From NCBI RefSeq assembly GCF_002234615.1, contig NZ_NMQW01000017.1:186001-250000 (forward strand): a stretch of DNA of 64,000 nt, in the 5' to 3' direction. The stretch's first letter is position 1, and the number at the start of each line of letters is the position of its first letter. A program made the position numbers and the translations under genes. Shown here piece after piece: positions 54,201 through 63,130 of this stretch. The notes beneath the pieces are model-generated. The model was not told the DNA's origin and did not search any database. It saw only the letters and a program-made list of their open reading frames with translations. Source of the stretch: Paenibacillus rigui. GTDB taxonomy: Bacteria; Bacillota; Bacilli; Paenibacillales; NBRC-103111.

Positions 54201-54865
54201 GCATTAGTGTGAATGAAGGCCAACGATTCACCCGAGCTAGCCGTCTGCATCGCCATCATCGGAAGTGGAAGACGTGTTTCTTTGATGAAAAAGTTTTCAT
54301 CCGCGTAATTACTCGCCAACGCTCCAGAAACCACATTGCTATTTTGTTTATACCAATTGCCTGGGGCAAACATATTGTAATCCGTAAGACTTGTCGATGA
54401 GAGCGGGTATAACGCATAGCGGGTTGCAAAGCCTTTATCCCCGCTATTTACAACAGCTACATTCACGTTACGTGACATTACGAACGCACCTGTGCCATCC
54501 TGCACCGTATATTGGTCTGTATAGTCGAATCGGCTCCCGTTACTTGTGGTCAGACTCCCCGTTGCCGTAATTACCCCCCCTGCGTTTGCCCAACTTGTAT
54601 AGGGTCCTTGATAAGAAATTTCCGTCGAAGCTGCACTTTTTATTTGTAAGGATAAGGGATTAACCTGCTCATCGAGCTTGCTAGTCCCTTTGTAAATACC
54701 TACACCATAGTGCCCTGAGCCTTGATCATCCAGTGCTAAGGTATAAGCCCCAGATACAAGAGAGGCTACACCAACCGCCTCTACCTTCGATGCCCCCACG
54801 TTAATTCCTGATAAAGCAATGAAAAGCGTCAATACCGTGCTCCCCCATTTTTGCCAAGACATCAT
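51299..54865 (-). CDS. Large secreted protein with discoidin and two ricin-type trefoil domains
   Basis: 1188-residue exported protein. A signal peptide (about 1-30) precedes an N-terminal beta-rich region (35-330) and a helical, (alpha/alpha)-barrel-like region (370-600, motifs DNWMIYVQKFGDFLVTKQAA, GSWARSYNIDG, EAGMMALNAF). Next is an F5/8-type discoidin domain (about 605-710, PSWFKVDLGANYSISRVE), then a helical stretch to about 880. Two complete beta-trefoil (RICIN/CBM13-like) domains follow, at 890-1035 and 1045-1188, each with three QQW-containing repeats. The catalytic family of the core is not recognised; an extracellular glycan hydrolase or lyase is likely. The ATG overlaps the permease stop (TAATG). 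Probably supplies the oligosaccharide to the importer. Confidence 0.85.
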   Translation of the reverse strand: MMSWQKWGSTVLTLFIALSGINVGASKVEAVGVASLVSGAYTLALDDQGSGHYGVGIYKGTSKLDEQVNPLSLQIKSAASTEISYQGPYTSWANAGGVITATGSLTTSNGSRFDYTDQYTVQDGTGAFVMSRNVNVAVVNSGDKGFATRYALYPLSSTSLTDYNMFAPGNWYKQNSNVVSGALASNYADENFFIKETRLPLPMMAMQTASSGESLAFIHTNANLSSVQSESSESWLVDAGFKFGAIGVKKSPRPTLNYIYPSTEGDKNYYGNDQNGLLHLTGLVRRSHPVQTGVSHSYSLVIKVGQDTDFSTTQGSVWKYAYNLYNPTVNYIDANTIYNNDLSYFGAKYQSFANGANGLPWSSLTRTSGDTGYHLQSGFVGQQTKVGWEMIRDGYKNNNASNLSKGVAMIDFWANSSMTAAGIPQTDFFSDTGLWGSDPLFLRTVSDAAEGVLDAYNTAYARGDYHDNWMIYVQKFGDFLVTKQAADGSWARSYNIDGTVQNAGKFNTTNPIRFLIKLYLATHDPRYYTAAIQAGNWSLTNVDQTYSYVGGTPDNNNTMDKEAGMMALNAFNSLYDVTGDSKWLSAAKNAGNYVQSWTFAYNYNVYPSTRWAANGAVYPSWFKVDLGANYSISRVETMFEYGNVYYKYKIETSTDNTNWTTFIDKTGNTARPVSMGYVDNGTATARYVRITITGAEGGPWPSIYEFKVYDGSGSNIAQDKSATASSEQDAAHNAAKGVDGVVTSDLKSPWPSAGLVGQSLVATGHSYTDTFMINGPAEFYRLYVSTGDAQYLSFAKILANNANAPTDYDGRLGYQFKALLGEGIMGNNFTEYYGLECLTWQLAVQLESIAMLEDMFGYKNIDQIESNLSSGQKQMLSHLSYLPGGTTPATQITNGKVYKIVNRNSGKLIDVQGASTANSANISQYHDINGTGQQWKAVDQGSGYWKFINLNSGKAIDVEGSSTANGANISQYTDNGSGATNQQWTVTGVGQGFWKIINRNSGKAVDVESSGRDDSRNISQFTDSGTPNQQWAFIEVPQPVSTLTNNAIYKIANKKSGRVIDVQDASMANSANIRQWHDSAITAQQWKAVDQGSGYWKFINVNSGKTIDVEGSSTANGANISQYTDTGSGAANQQWQVVSVGGGYWKIVNRNSGKLIDVEGGSTIDGTNISQYQDMNTANQQWLFSSSP

Positions 54866-55674
54866 TATTCTTTTCCTCCCGTAAAGGCAATGCCCTTAAT
54901 AATTTGCTTTTGGAAAAAAATAAACACAATGATAAGCGGAATAGCTGCGAGTGTATTGGCAGTCATTGGAAGCGAATATTGCTGCATATAAGAGCTTTGA
55001 AAGTTAGGCAAACCTAATGTAATAGTCATGAATGTTTTGTTAGAAACCGAAACGAGCGGCCACAAGAAATCGTTCCAAGCCGCCAAGAACGAATAGATAC
55101 CCAGCGCTGCAAAAGCTGGACGTGACAATGGAATGAAAATAGAAGACCATATGCGCCAATATCCCGCCCCATCCATGCGTGCTGCTTCTTCTAATTCCTT
55201 CGGAAGTCCGTCAAAAAACTGCTTTAACACAAAAATACCGAATGGGCTAGCGATACCTGGGAGAATGAGCGAAGCCAAATTGTTAAGTAGCCCCCAATCT
55301 CGCATCATGAGAAACAGCGGAATGAGCGTTGCTTCTCCAGGAATCATAAGTCCCATCAGGAATAACAGAAATAGCCACTTGCTGCCTGGGAATCGCACGC
55401 GAGAAATCGCGAATGCAGCTAAGGAGTCCACAATGACGATCACAATCGTCTGTATGGTGGCAACCAACAGACTATTCAACATCCAGTGGAAGATGGGTGC
55501 CTCGGACAAAACCTTTCGATAGTTAACAAGGGAAAGCTGGAGAGTCCCATTTTGTAGAAAAGGTACACCTTCCGTTTTGAACGATAACGCGATCATATAC
55601 ACGATCGGCAACAAAAAAGCGACTGTAACAAGCAAAACTAATACACGAATAATCCAACGATAAAGCCGTTCCAT
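54865..55674 (-). CDS. Carbohydrate ABC permease, MalG type
   Basis: 269-residue CUT1 permease with six helices, EAA loop ELEEAARMDGAGYWRIWSSI. ATG 55674 is chosen because AGAGGAGG lies four to five bases upstream; the frame is open to 55695 but there overlaps the partner permease. Functions with the permease encoded just upstream and the binding protein at 56687-58012. No dedicated ATPase gene. Confidence 0.93.
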   Translation of the reverse strand: MERLYRWIIRVLVLLVTVAFLLPIVYMIALSFKTEGVPFLQNGTLQLSLVNYRKVLSEAPIFHWMLNSLLVATIQTIVIVIVDSLAAFAISRVRFPGSKWLFLLFLMGLMIPGEATLIPLFLMMRDWGLLNNLASLILPGIASPFGIFVLKQFFDGLPKELEEAARMDGAGYWRIWSSIFIPLSRPAFAALGIYSFLAAWNDFLWPLVSVSNKTFMTITLGLPNFQSSYMQQYSLPMTANTLAAIPLIIVFIFFQKQIIKGIAFTGGKE

Positions 55675-55684
55675 AGGACCTCCT

Positions 55685-56563
55685 CTAGTTCTCATTAGGC
55701 ATATACTTGAATTGCAGGGCAGAAATGATCATGATGATCATCATTAGCAAAATGGAGACGGCAGAGGCATAGCCCAAATCAAACGTTTTAAAGCCTTTTT
55801 CATAAATCATAAAGACGATTGTTTTCGTACCGCCCGCAGGTCCGCCGCTTGTAATAAGCTTGGATTGCCCAAATATTTTGAAGCAGGCAATGGTCTGAAG
55901 TACGATTACCAGTAATGTAACTCTCGAAAGCGAAGGCAGTGTGATGAAGCGGAAACTTTGCCAGCGTGATGCACCTTCGATTTGTCCAGCTTCGTAGAAG
56001 GTTTGTGGAATGTCCTGGAGGCCTGCTAAATATAGAATAAAAACAAGACCAACCGTCCACCATACTGTGGCTATGATAATACTAACCCAAGCAAGAATCG
56101 GCTGCGAGATCCAGAAAATTTCTTTTTGATAACCAACCAACTTAAGCAATTGACTTAGTAACCCTGAGTATGGCTGTAAAAAAATAACCCAAATCGTGGA
56201 GATTACCGAAACCGACAACATCATCGGCAAAAATACACTGGCTCGGAAAAAAGATTGCCATTTGCGGATTTGATTGATCAGAAGCGCTAACGCGAGCCCT
56301 GTCAAAACAAGTAACGGCGCAGAAATAATAACGAACATAAACGTATGCCATGTATAGATCCAGAACTCTTTATCTATAAGGAGATTATGATAATTTTTGA
56401 AGGCAACAAATTTTTTAGTACCCAGCAGCGCCCAATCGTAAAAGCTGATGCGGAGTCCAAAGAAAATAGGAACTAAGGAAAAAAGGACAAAGAATAAGAA
56501 GTAAGGGAGCACCATGATGTATCCGATGCCCCATGATTTTCTTTCATATGTTGTTGATCGCAT
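55685..56563 (-). CDS. Carbohydrate ABC permease, MalF type
   Basis: 292-residue CUT1 permease. The EAA loop reads TFYEAGQIEGASRWQSFRFI, and six hydrophobic segments are visible. Start ATG 56563 has GAAAGGAG eight bases upstream; an in-frame TTG six codons earlier overlaps that site and is less likely. Partner of the MalG-type permease. Confidence 0.92.
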   Translation of the reverse strand: MRSTTYERKSWGIGYIMVLPYFLFFVLFSLVPIFFGLRISFYDWALLGTKKFVAFKNYHNLLIDKEFWIYTWHTFMFVIISAPLLVLTGLALALLINQIRKWQSFFRASVFLPMMLSVSVISTIWVIFLQPYSGLLSQLLKLVGYQKEIFWISQPILAWVSIIIATVWWTVGLVFILYLAGLQDIPQTFYEAGQIEGASRWQSFRFITLPSLSRVTLLVIVLQTIACFKIFGQSKLITSGGPAGGTKTIVFMIYEKGFKTFDLGYASAVSILLMMIIMIISALQFKYMPNEN

Positions 56564-56686
56564 GGATGCCGCTCCTTTCAATGCGGATTATACAAAAGAA
56601 GGTCAGGCCCGCTCTTCCTACCGATGAACCTCGAAGCAACAGGTGATCTATCCGCGGACCTAACCTTGTCTTATTTACTTATTTAC

Positions 56687-58012
56687 TTACTTATTCGCAA
56701 TCCCATCAACAGCTTTACTAGCATTTTTCAAAGCCTCTTCCGGTGTTTGCTTCTGAATCGTCATTTTTTCGAATTCTTTAATAATTGCATCACTCATCAA
56801 GCCCCACTTGTCGCTGCGCGGGAAGTAGGCTACACTTTTGCCTGCATCTGCGTAATCTGAACGATATTTCAGTTTCTTGAAATCATCCGATTGAAGTACT
56901 TTATCAACAGCAGGGATATGTCCAGCTACCGCCCACATTGCACCGTGTTGCGCAATCCAATTAGCGAAAGTTACAGCCGCTTTCAGCTTCGCAGGATCAT
57001 CCTTACTATGCTTTGGCAGTGTCAATGTGTGGGAATCGCCCCACTCCGCTGGGTGATCATATAAGGTTGGAACTGGCATAACGCCGAAATCCAGATCTTT
57101 CGTAGCCTCAAAAGCTCCTGTTCCCCAAACACCTGTAATTAAGGTTGCAGCTTTGCCATCTTGGAACATTTTGAACGCATCATCAATGTTTGGCGGAATC
57201 AATTGATTTTTGTATAGGTCATTCACAAATTGTATCGATTTCAGTGCTGCTGGGTTGTCCAAAACTGATTTTTTACCGTCATCAGAAAGTACTTTGCCTC
57301 CATCGTTCATTTGGTTATACCAAGACCAGAACAACCAGAAAGAATCCGTGCGCACATTCGGTTCCGTTAATGGAGCAATCTCTTTCGGCACACTATCTTT
57401 AATTTTTTGCAAAAACTTCACATAGCCCTCTGGACCTTTCTCTATATCCGGCTTGCCGTCCTTCAATACGCCAGCCTGTTGCAACCATTTCTTGTTGTAG
57501 TACATAACGACAACATGTGTATCTAAAGGTACGGAATAATGCTTACTATTATAAATAGTCGATTTCAAAATCGTCTGGTTGTAGTCTCCCCAGTTTACGC
57601 CGGCCTGACTAGCAGCATCGTCTAGTGTATTCAAGTAACCCGTCGGCACGAATTGTGGCAATCGCGAGGAATGTACAATAGCTACATCAGGTGCGCTGTC
57701 AGCCGCTAGTGCGGTTTGTAGCTTCGTATAGTAGTCATCTGCTTTACTCGGATCTTGCTCGACCTGAATGTCAGCGCTTTCTTCATTAAATTTCTTGACC
57801 ATTGCGTTCATGTAATCCCCGTCACCACCACTAAATGGTGTCCAGTACGTAATTTTCACTTTCTTGCCTGAAGCGGCAGCTTCCGTTCCAGCTGTGCTTT
57901 TCGGTGCATCCGTTGCGGTACTGCTGCTCGTGTCTGTTGTAGAAACACATGCGGATAACAAAATGGAAGATGCTATCGTTAGTGTGCTAATCTTAATCAA
58001 ATTCTTTTTCAT
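56687..58012 (-). CDS. Sugar-binding lipoprotein of the second CUT1 importer
   Basis: 441-residue family 1 solute-binding protein. Lipobox LSAC near residue 22 with a Ser/Thr-rich linker; mature part starts VKITYWTPFSGGDGDYMNAM. It is clearly homologous to the lipoprotein at 61540-62850 (shared WTPFSGGDG, NWYNQMNDGG-like and DHPAEWGDSHT blocks). GGGAGGG precedes the ATG. It is separated by 124 bases from the response regulator gene and likely has its own promoter there, followed by the two permeases. Confidence 0.93.
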   Translation of the reverse strand: MKKNLIKISTLTIASSILLSACVSTTDTSSSTATDAPKSTAGTEAAASGKKVKITYWTPFSGGDGDYMNAMVKKFNEESADIQVEQDPSKADDYYTKLQTALAADSAPDVAIVHSSRLPQFVPTGYLNTLDDAASQAGVNWGDYNQTILKSTIYNSKHYSVPLDTHVVVMYYNKKWLQQAGVLKDGKPDIEKGPEGYVKFLQKIKDSVPKEIAPLTEPNVRTDSFWLFWSWYNQMNDGGKVLSDDGKKSVLDNPAALKSIQFVNDLYKNQLIPPNIDDAFKMFQDGKAATLITGVWGTGAFEATKDLDFGVMPVPTLYDHPAEWGDSHTLTLPKHSKDDPAKLKAAVTFANWIAQHGAMWAVAGHIPAVDKVLQSDDFKKLKYRSDYADAGKSVAYFPRSDKWGLMSDAIIKEFEKMTIQKQTPEEALKNASKAVDGIANK

Positions 58013-58136
58013 GTGTTGAACCCTCCCTAAGCTATCTACTTACTTGGTACATCCTTATCATACGGGAGGGGATGATGTCTTTTCTTTGGAAGCGTATAGC
58101 TCCTTAGGACGTATTTTTATTGAAATGACACCTTGT

Positions 58137-59732
58137 CTACACGCTGTCTCGATACTCCCCTGGTGTCTGACCCGTTAAAGTTCGGAATACCCGATTGAAA
58201 TGACGCAAATTCGTGAAACCCGTCGCCTTAGCGATATCCACGATTTTCTTCTCAGATGCAAGCAGCAATCGTTTCGATTCTTCAATCCGGCGTTGCGTCA
58301 CATAATCAACGAAAGTGATACCTAGCTTATTTTTGAAAAGAGTGCTCAGATACGATGGGTTCAGATACACTTTGTCCGCCATCATACTTAAAGTAATTGG
58401 CGTGCTGTAATGCTCATCGACATAGCGAACAACCGTATCAATGGGATTGATCTCGATGGACGAATTTCGTTGATGTACCATTTCACTCAGTCTCCCTAAT
58501 AAACGTTCACAGGTTTCCACCATTTCGAACATGGTCGTTGTGGACAATATTTGTTCCAGCACACGCTTAATTTCTGCATGCTGCAGCCACTCCTTGACGA
58601 GATTCAGCCTGACTGCAAGCTCATAAAAGTGGAGCAACATGGCGCAAATTTGTTGCTGTACCATTTCAGGCGATGTCATGGCATCACACAATTTACGGAC
58701 AAACTTCCTCGTTTTAAGTCTAGTTTCCACCGCATCGCCATCTTCAATACTCTTATCCAACAGAGCCCAATCCGAAGTCAACGTGTTCATTTTAACTTCT
58801 TTGCTTCCCTTCACCGAAGCATAGGTAAGAATGCGGTCCCCTCCCGTCACAAGACGGTAGAGAAGCGCTGTCTCTGCTTCTTCGTAAGATTGGGAAATCG
58901 TCTCCATATCGAACACCTCTGCGCCAAGTCCAATGGTGATCGTAACATTGCTCATATTCTTCATTTCTTTGCATATACGTTTCGCCCACGATGTCACATG
59001 CGTATAGGCTTCGGGTGTCGTCTCATAATTTAGCAATGTCACGACTTTTGTATCTGATATCGGAAACACATAGCCAGTCCATCCCGTTTCCACAGATTCC
59101 TGAATAAATTGGGAAATAAAAAGGGAATATAACGCGGGATTCACACGAAAATAACGCTCATCTTCAATAAATTCACGATCCAGATTAATTAACAAGCAGC
59201 AATACGATGCATGCGGAAGCTGAATGCCTACGTAATCCATTAAATCAAGCTCCTCATGGCTGATACTGCCATCCATCAATCCCCTCAGGATGTGATGTCG
59301 TAATCGTTCCCTTGCTTGCCTTTCCTCCATCTGTTTGCTTGTCTCTTGCTCTTTTATAGACAACCATTCTGATTGAAGACTATCTAGAATCCGATACAAC
59401 TCCTTACGTACAATTGGCTTGGTCAAGTAATCCTTAGCACCCATCCGCAATGATTCACGTACATATTCGAAATCACTATATCCGCTCATCACAATAACCT
59501 GTATGTTGGCATGCTTTTCTTTCAAGATATACTGTAATTCAATGCCATTCATAATCGGCATCATAATATCCGTAATCACGAAATCAGGCTGGTGCTGTTC
59601 TATTTTCTCAAGTGCCTCAATGCCATCCTCCGCTTCATCGACAACCTTCCATTCTCCTTGCATTTCCGCAATCATATGACGAAGCCCTTTCCGGAAAATA
59701 GACTCATCATCCACGATTAATACTTTTGGCAT
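58137..59732 (-). CDS. YesN-type response regulator with AraC output domain
   Basis: 531-residue regulator: receiver domain 1-120 with D55 in FVITDIMMP, VDDE at 7-10 and K in DYLTKPI; a long middle domain; C-terminal AraC units (LSMMADKVYLNPSYLSTLF; IVDIAKATGFTNLRHFNRVF). The ATG immediately follows the TAG stop of the kinase gene, with AGAGGAGG inside that gene. Likely target is the promoter in front of the binding-protein gene at 58012. Confidence 0.93.
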   Translation of the reverse strand: MPKVLIVDDESIFRKGLRHMIAEMQGEWKVVDEAEDGIEALEKIEQHQPDFVITDIMMPIMNGIELQYILKEKHANIQVIVMSGYSDFEYVRESLRMGAKDYLTKPIVRKELYRILDSLQSEWLSIKEQETSKQMEERQARERLRHHILRGLMDGSISHEELDLMDYVGIQLPHASYCCLLINLDREFIEDERYFRVNPALYSLFISQFIQESVETGWTGYVFPISDTKVVTLLNYETTPEAYTHVTSWAKRICKEMKNMSNVTITIGLGAEVFDMETISQSYEEAETALLYRLVTGGDRILTYASVKGSKEVKMNTLTSDWALLDKSIEDGDAVETRLKTRKFVRKLCDAMTSPEMVQQQICAMLLHFYELAVRLNLVKEWLQHAEIKRVLEQILSTTTMFEMVETCERLLGRLSEMVHQRNSSIEINPIDTVVRYVDEHYSTPITLSMMADKVYLNPSYLSTLFKNKLGITFVDYVTQRRIEESKRLLLASEKKIVDIAKATGFTNLRHFNRVFRTLTGQTPGEYRDSV

Positions 59733-61535
59733 CTAGTTGTCCTCCTCTGATGAGATCTTGCCACTATCCGTATATGGAAACTTTATGATTACCTTTGTGC
59801 CCTGCATGGGTTCACTGGTAATGAATAAACCAAAGGCAGAACCATAACGAAGAACGATTCTTCGATGTACGTTGACGATACCATGGCCCCCTGCTGCACC
59901 TTCTGGCAGTGACGCATATTGAAGTCTATTACGAAGGGTTTGAAGCTCGGCAGCATTCATGCCTTTACCGTTATCTTCAATTGCAATCAGCATGCTATTA
60001 CCTTCCTTGGTCCCTATTATGCGAATCCTCCCTCGCCCTCTGGCCCTGCCAAAACCATGAATAATACAATTCTCCACAATTGGTTGCAGACTAAGACGGA
60101 TTACATGACTAGACAGCAACCATTGATCTATTTCAATCTCGTAGTGTAGTTTATTTTCAAATCGAATCAGCTGAATGGCCATATACCCTTCGACATGCCC
60201 GAGTTCTTGTTGAAGAGGTACCTCGCTTTGATCGCTGTTAATGCTGTAACGTAGTAGATGACTTAAATTGTTTGTCATTTCAACAACTTCACGATTTCCT
60301 TGAATCTCCGCATACATGCTGATACTTCCTAATGTGTTATAAAGGAAATGCGGATTAATTTGATTTTGCAGAGCGGCCAACTGGGAATTCTTCTCTCGAA
60401 TTTCAGTCTCATACAGCTTATAGCCCAAATCGCTCAACCTCGATACCATCACATTAAAGGTATGGCTCAATTGCCCTACCTCATCTTTGTTGCGAACCGG
60501 TACAGCTACAGCCAAGTCACCATTTTCTACTCTTCTCATTAAATTCCCTAGCTGACTGATTGGTCGAGTAATAAGTAATGAGAGCCAAATGGAGATTAAT
60601 ACCGCCAAGAATAAGCATCCAATACCAATGAATATAATATTATTTCGAACGTTAGCCGTGTCTTGTAACAGCAATGACATGGGAACTATTCCAATCGTTG
60701 TCCAACCCGTTAGACTTGAGGTGTTATATGTCAATAGCTCTTCCTTGCCCTTTGAATGGACAACAAGGCTTCCTGTACCCTGATAATTTCGGATTAAGGT
60801 ATCCGTAACATCCAGTGAACTGTCTTTGTACACTAAGCGTCCTTCGTCATCGACGATCGCAATATTCCCAAAATTTGAAGTAGCGAGATGGTTACTTCTA
60901 TTTTCAATAGCAGAAACAGGTACATCAATGACAAAATACCCCACTTGCTTACCAGTCTGGATACTCTTAATTTTACGGGTGACAGTCATGACTCGCGATT
61001 TCACGCCATTACTAGAGTTAACTTCATGTGGACCCAAGTAATTCAAATTATTAGATGAAGCAGATATCCGCTCAAACCACGGCTCTTTCTCCAATTTTCT
61101 TGATGTTGTAGCAATGCTTTCGGGTAAAAGGACATAGGATGAGCCCTTGGTGCCGTATAAATATAAACTGGTGACATTCACCCTCCCATTCACTAGCACA
61201 TGATTAACAAAACTGCCAATCGTCGTATTCTCCTCTAACGTCAAAGGTGCCCCCTCACTTCGGGAAGCAGCCAAAAACCGCATGATCTCCGGCGACTGGT
61301 ATGGCATCATAGTAAGTAAATTCAATTCATTCATGTACGTATCGAGGTTTGTCGTCAACTCACGTACAACATCCCCTTGATATTTTCCTACACTTTTTTT
61401 TATCGATGCTGAATAACTGGAATAAGCGAATAAGCTAGCTATAAGTAAAGGTAAAATGACTATTAAATTAATCACTAGCATTTTTGTTAAAAGCCGTAAA
61501 TTAGCAAATCGGCTAAGAATCTGATTAGGTGTCAT
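59733..61535 (-). CDS. YesM-type sensor histidine kinase
   Basis: 600-residue kinase from ATG 61535 (GGAG nine bases upstream). Membrane helix near 18-40, extracellular dCache-type sensor to about 280, second helix, HAMP (LSLLITRPISQLGNLMRRVE), His_kinase with H396 in QINPHFLYNTLGS, and HATPase with VENCIIHGFGRARGRGR and EDNGKGM. A frame open to 61601 overlaps the upstream binding-protein gene and is not preferred. Coupled to the response regulator gene and preceded by an orphan binding lipoprotein gene, which may present the ligand to its sensor domain. Confidence 0.92.
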   Translation of the reverse strand: MTPNQILSRFANLRLLTKMLVINLIVILPLLIASLFAYSSYSASIKKSVGKYQGDVVRELTTNLDTYMNELNLLTMMPYQSPEIMRFLAASRSEGAPLTLEENTTIGSFVNHVLVNGRVNVTSLYLYGTKGSSYVLLPESIATTSRKLEKEPWFERISASSNNLNYLGPHEVNSSNGVKSRVMTVTRKIKSIQTGKQVGYFVIDVPVSAIENRSNHLATSNFGNIAIVDDEGRLVYKDSSLDVTDTLIRNYQGTGSLVVHSKGKEELLTYNTSSLTGWTTIGIVPMSLLLQDTANVRNNIIFIGIGCLFLAVLISIWLSLLITRPISQLGNLMRRVENGDLAVAVPVRNKDEVGQLSHTFNVMVSRLSDLGYKLYETEIREKNSQLAALQNQINPHFLYNTLGSISMYAEIQGNREVVEMTNNLSHLLRYSINSDQSEVPLQQELGHVEGYMAIQLIRFENKLHYEIEIDQWLLSSHVIRLSLQPIVENCIIHGFGRARGRGRIRIIGTKEGNSMLIAIEDNGKGMNAAELQTLRNRLQYASLPEGAAGGHGIVNVHRRIVLRYGSAFGLFITSEPMQGTKVIIKFPYTDSGKISSEEDN

Positions 61536-61539
61536 CGTG

Positions 61540-62850
61540 CTATTCTCCAAAATGTTCTTGAATCTGTTTAGTGATCTGATTTTGCGAATTTCGCAGCACA
61601 TCCTCAGGTGATTCTGACTGATGCAGCATTTTAGCTATTTCTGAAGAAATGAAATCATTAATTTTCCCTTGGAAGGGATGGTCTGGAAAATACGTCACAT
61701 GATCTACCTCACTTGTATAAATTGAGGAGAAGCGTCGATCCGTGAACATTTTTGACTTCAACGCGCTCAGATTGCCGGGAATATGTCCTGCTCTGGCCCA
61801 GCTATCGCCATGTTTTGAAATCCAGTCTGCAAATTTAATAGACGCGACAACTTTAGCAGGGTCGGACTTCGTATGCGCTGGAAACGCCATTGTATGGGAA
61901 TCGCCCCACACAGCAGGATGGTCATAAATAAGAGGGATCGGTGCTACTCCCAAATCCAAAGACGATTCCGATTCAAGCGCGCCTGTCGACCATACGCCCA
62001 ATATTAACAAGGCCGCTTTATCTGCTTGGAAGATTGAAAAAGTATCGGACAAATCCGGTGGTATCAACTTGCTGGTATATAGCTCATTGACATAATTGAG
62101 CGCTCGCAAGGAAGGTCCATTGTTAATATTCAATGAATTCCCTTCATTCCCATAAAACTGCCCACCATCATTCATTTGGTTATAAAATGACCACCAAAGC
62201 CAATAGGCATCCGATCGAGTGTTCGGTAATGCCAATGGAGCGATATTTGAAGGAATACGCTTCTGGAGTGTTCTTAGAAATTGTATGAATCCCTCTTCAC
62301 CAGGCTCTAAGTTTAAGCTTCCATCCTCACGCAATAGCCCCGCTTGTTTTATCCACTTCTTGTTGTAATACATCACATCAAAATGGGTGTCTAAGGGAAT
62401 CGCATAATGACTTCCGTTCACGGTCGTTTTATTCAAAATCATTGTATTATAGTCATTCCAGTTAACATTTGCCTCCGTAGTTGCTTGTTGGATATTTGTA
62501 AGAAAACCGGCTGGCACATATTGAGCAAATCGTGAAGCATGAATAATTGCAACATCAGGTGCTTCATCCGTCACAATTGCTGTTGGAAGCCGCGTGTAAT
62601 ACTCGTCGGAATTATTGTTCGTTAGCTCTACGAAAACATGCTCGGTATTTTCCTGATTATATTGGTTTACAAGCTCCCGCATAAAACTGCCATCCCCTCC
62701 ACTAAATGGTGTCCAAAATGTTATTTTGGTTGTAGTCTTTATAGGCTGGGAGGTGAACTGGCTTCCTTGCGGTTCACTATTGCAAGCTGTCATTAAAATA
62801 CACAAAACAATGAGGGTAAGAACTGTTTTCTTTGGGGGTAATGGCTTCAC
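61540..62850 (-). CDS. Second sugar-binding lipoprotein, candidate co-sensor
   Basis: 436-residue family 1 solute-binding lipoprotein with lipobox LMTAC. It is a paralogue of the protein at 56687-58012; both have ITxWTPFSGGDG, NWxDYNxxIL, PLDTH, MYYNKKW and YNQMNDGG. Start is GTG 62850, with AAGGTGG eight bases upstream. The kinase gene starts 5 bases after its stop, so it is cotranscribed with the two-component system rather than with the permeases. I infer that it may signal to the kinase, though it could also deliver substrate to the same permeases. Confidence 0.9.
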   Translation of the reverse strand: MKPLPPKKTVLTLIVLCILMTACNSEPQGSQFTSQPIKTTTKITFWTPFSGGDGSFMRELVNQYNQENTEHVFVELTNNNSDEYYTRLPTAIVTDEAPDVAIIHASRFAQYVPAGFLTNIQQATTEANVNWNDYNTMILNKTTVNGSHYAIPLDTHFDVMYYNKKWIKQAGLLREDGSLNLEPGEEGFIQFLRTLQKRIPSNIAPLALPNTRSDAYWLWWSFYNQMNDGGQFYGNEGNSLNINNGPSLRALNYVNELYTSKLIPPDLSDTFSIFQADKAALLILGVWSTGALESESSLDLGVAPIPLIYDHPAVWGDSHTMAFPAHTKSDPAKVVASIKFADWISKHGDSWARAGHIPGNLSALKSKMFTDRRFSSIYTSEVDHVTYFPDHPFQGKINDFISSEIAKMLHQSESPEDVLRNSQNQITKQIQEHFGE

Positions 62851-62901
62851 TATTCAACCCACCTTCTCTTCCGTGAATGGATAGCTCTATCTTAATAGAA
62901 A

Positions 62902-62927
62902 AAAGAACTGATCGGTATCAGTTCTTT
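62902..62927 (-). terminator. Terminator after the acetyltransferase gene
   Basis: AAAGAACTGAT (62902-62912), loop CGGT, ATCAGTTCTTT (62917-62927). On the minus strand six Ts precede CTATT. It separates the acetyltransferase from the glycan operon. The stretch 62950-63130 shows no gene. Confidence 0.75.
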
Positions 62928-63130
62928 CACTTTTTTATGGACATATTTTTAGGTTCATTAATCATGGTTAACAGGACTGGCATTCGAAGACCGCAGTCAT
63001 AACCAATTTTATTATTTGCCAGGGATCGAGGTTGCGCTTCATGGACATTGCGATATTCTATCAAGGTTTCGAGACACCGGCAAACGCAACTTAGCCAGCC
63101 GCTGCCCTTATTTCAGCGCTTAACGAAGGT

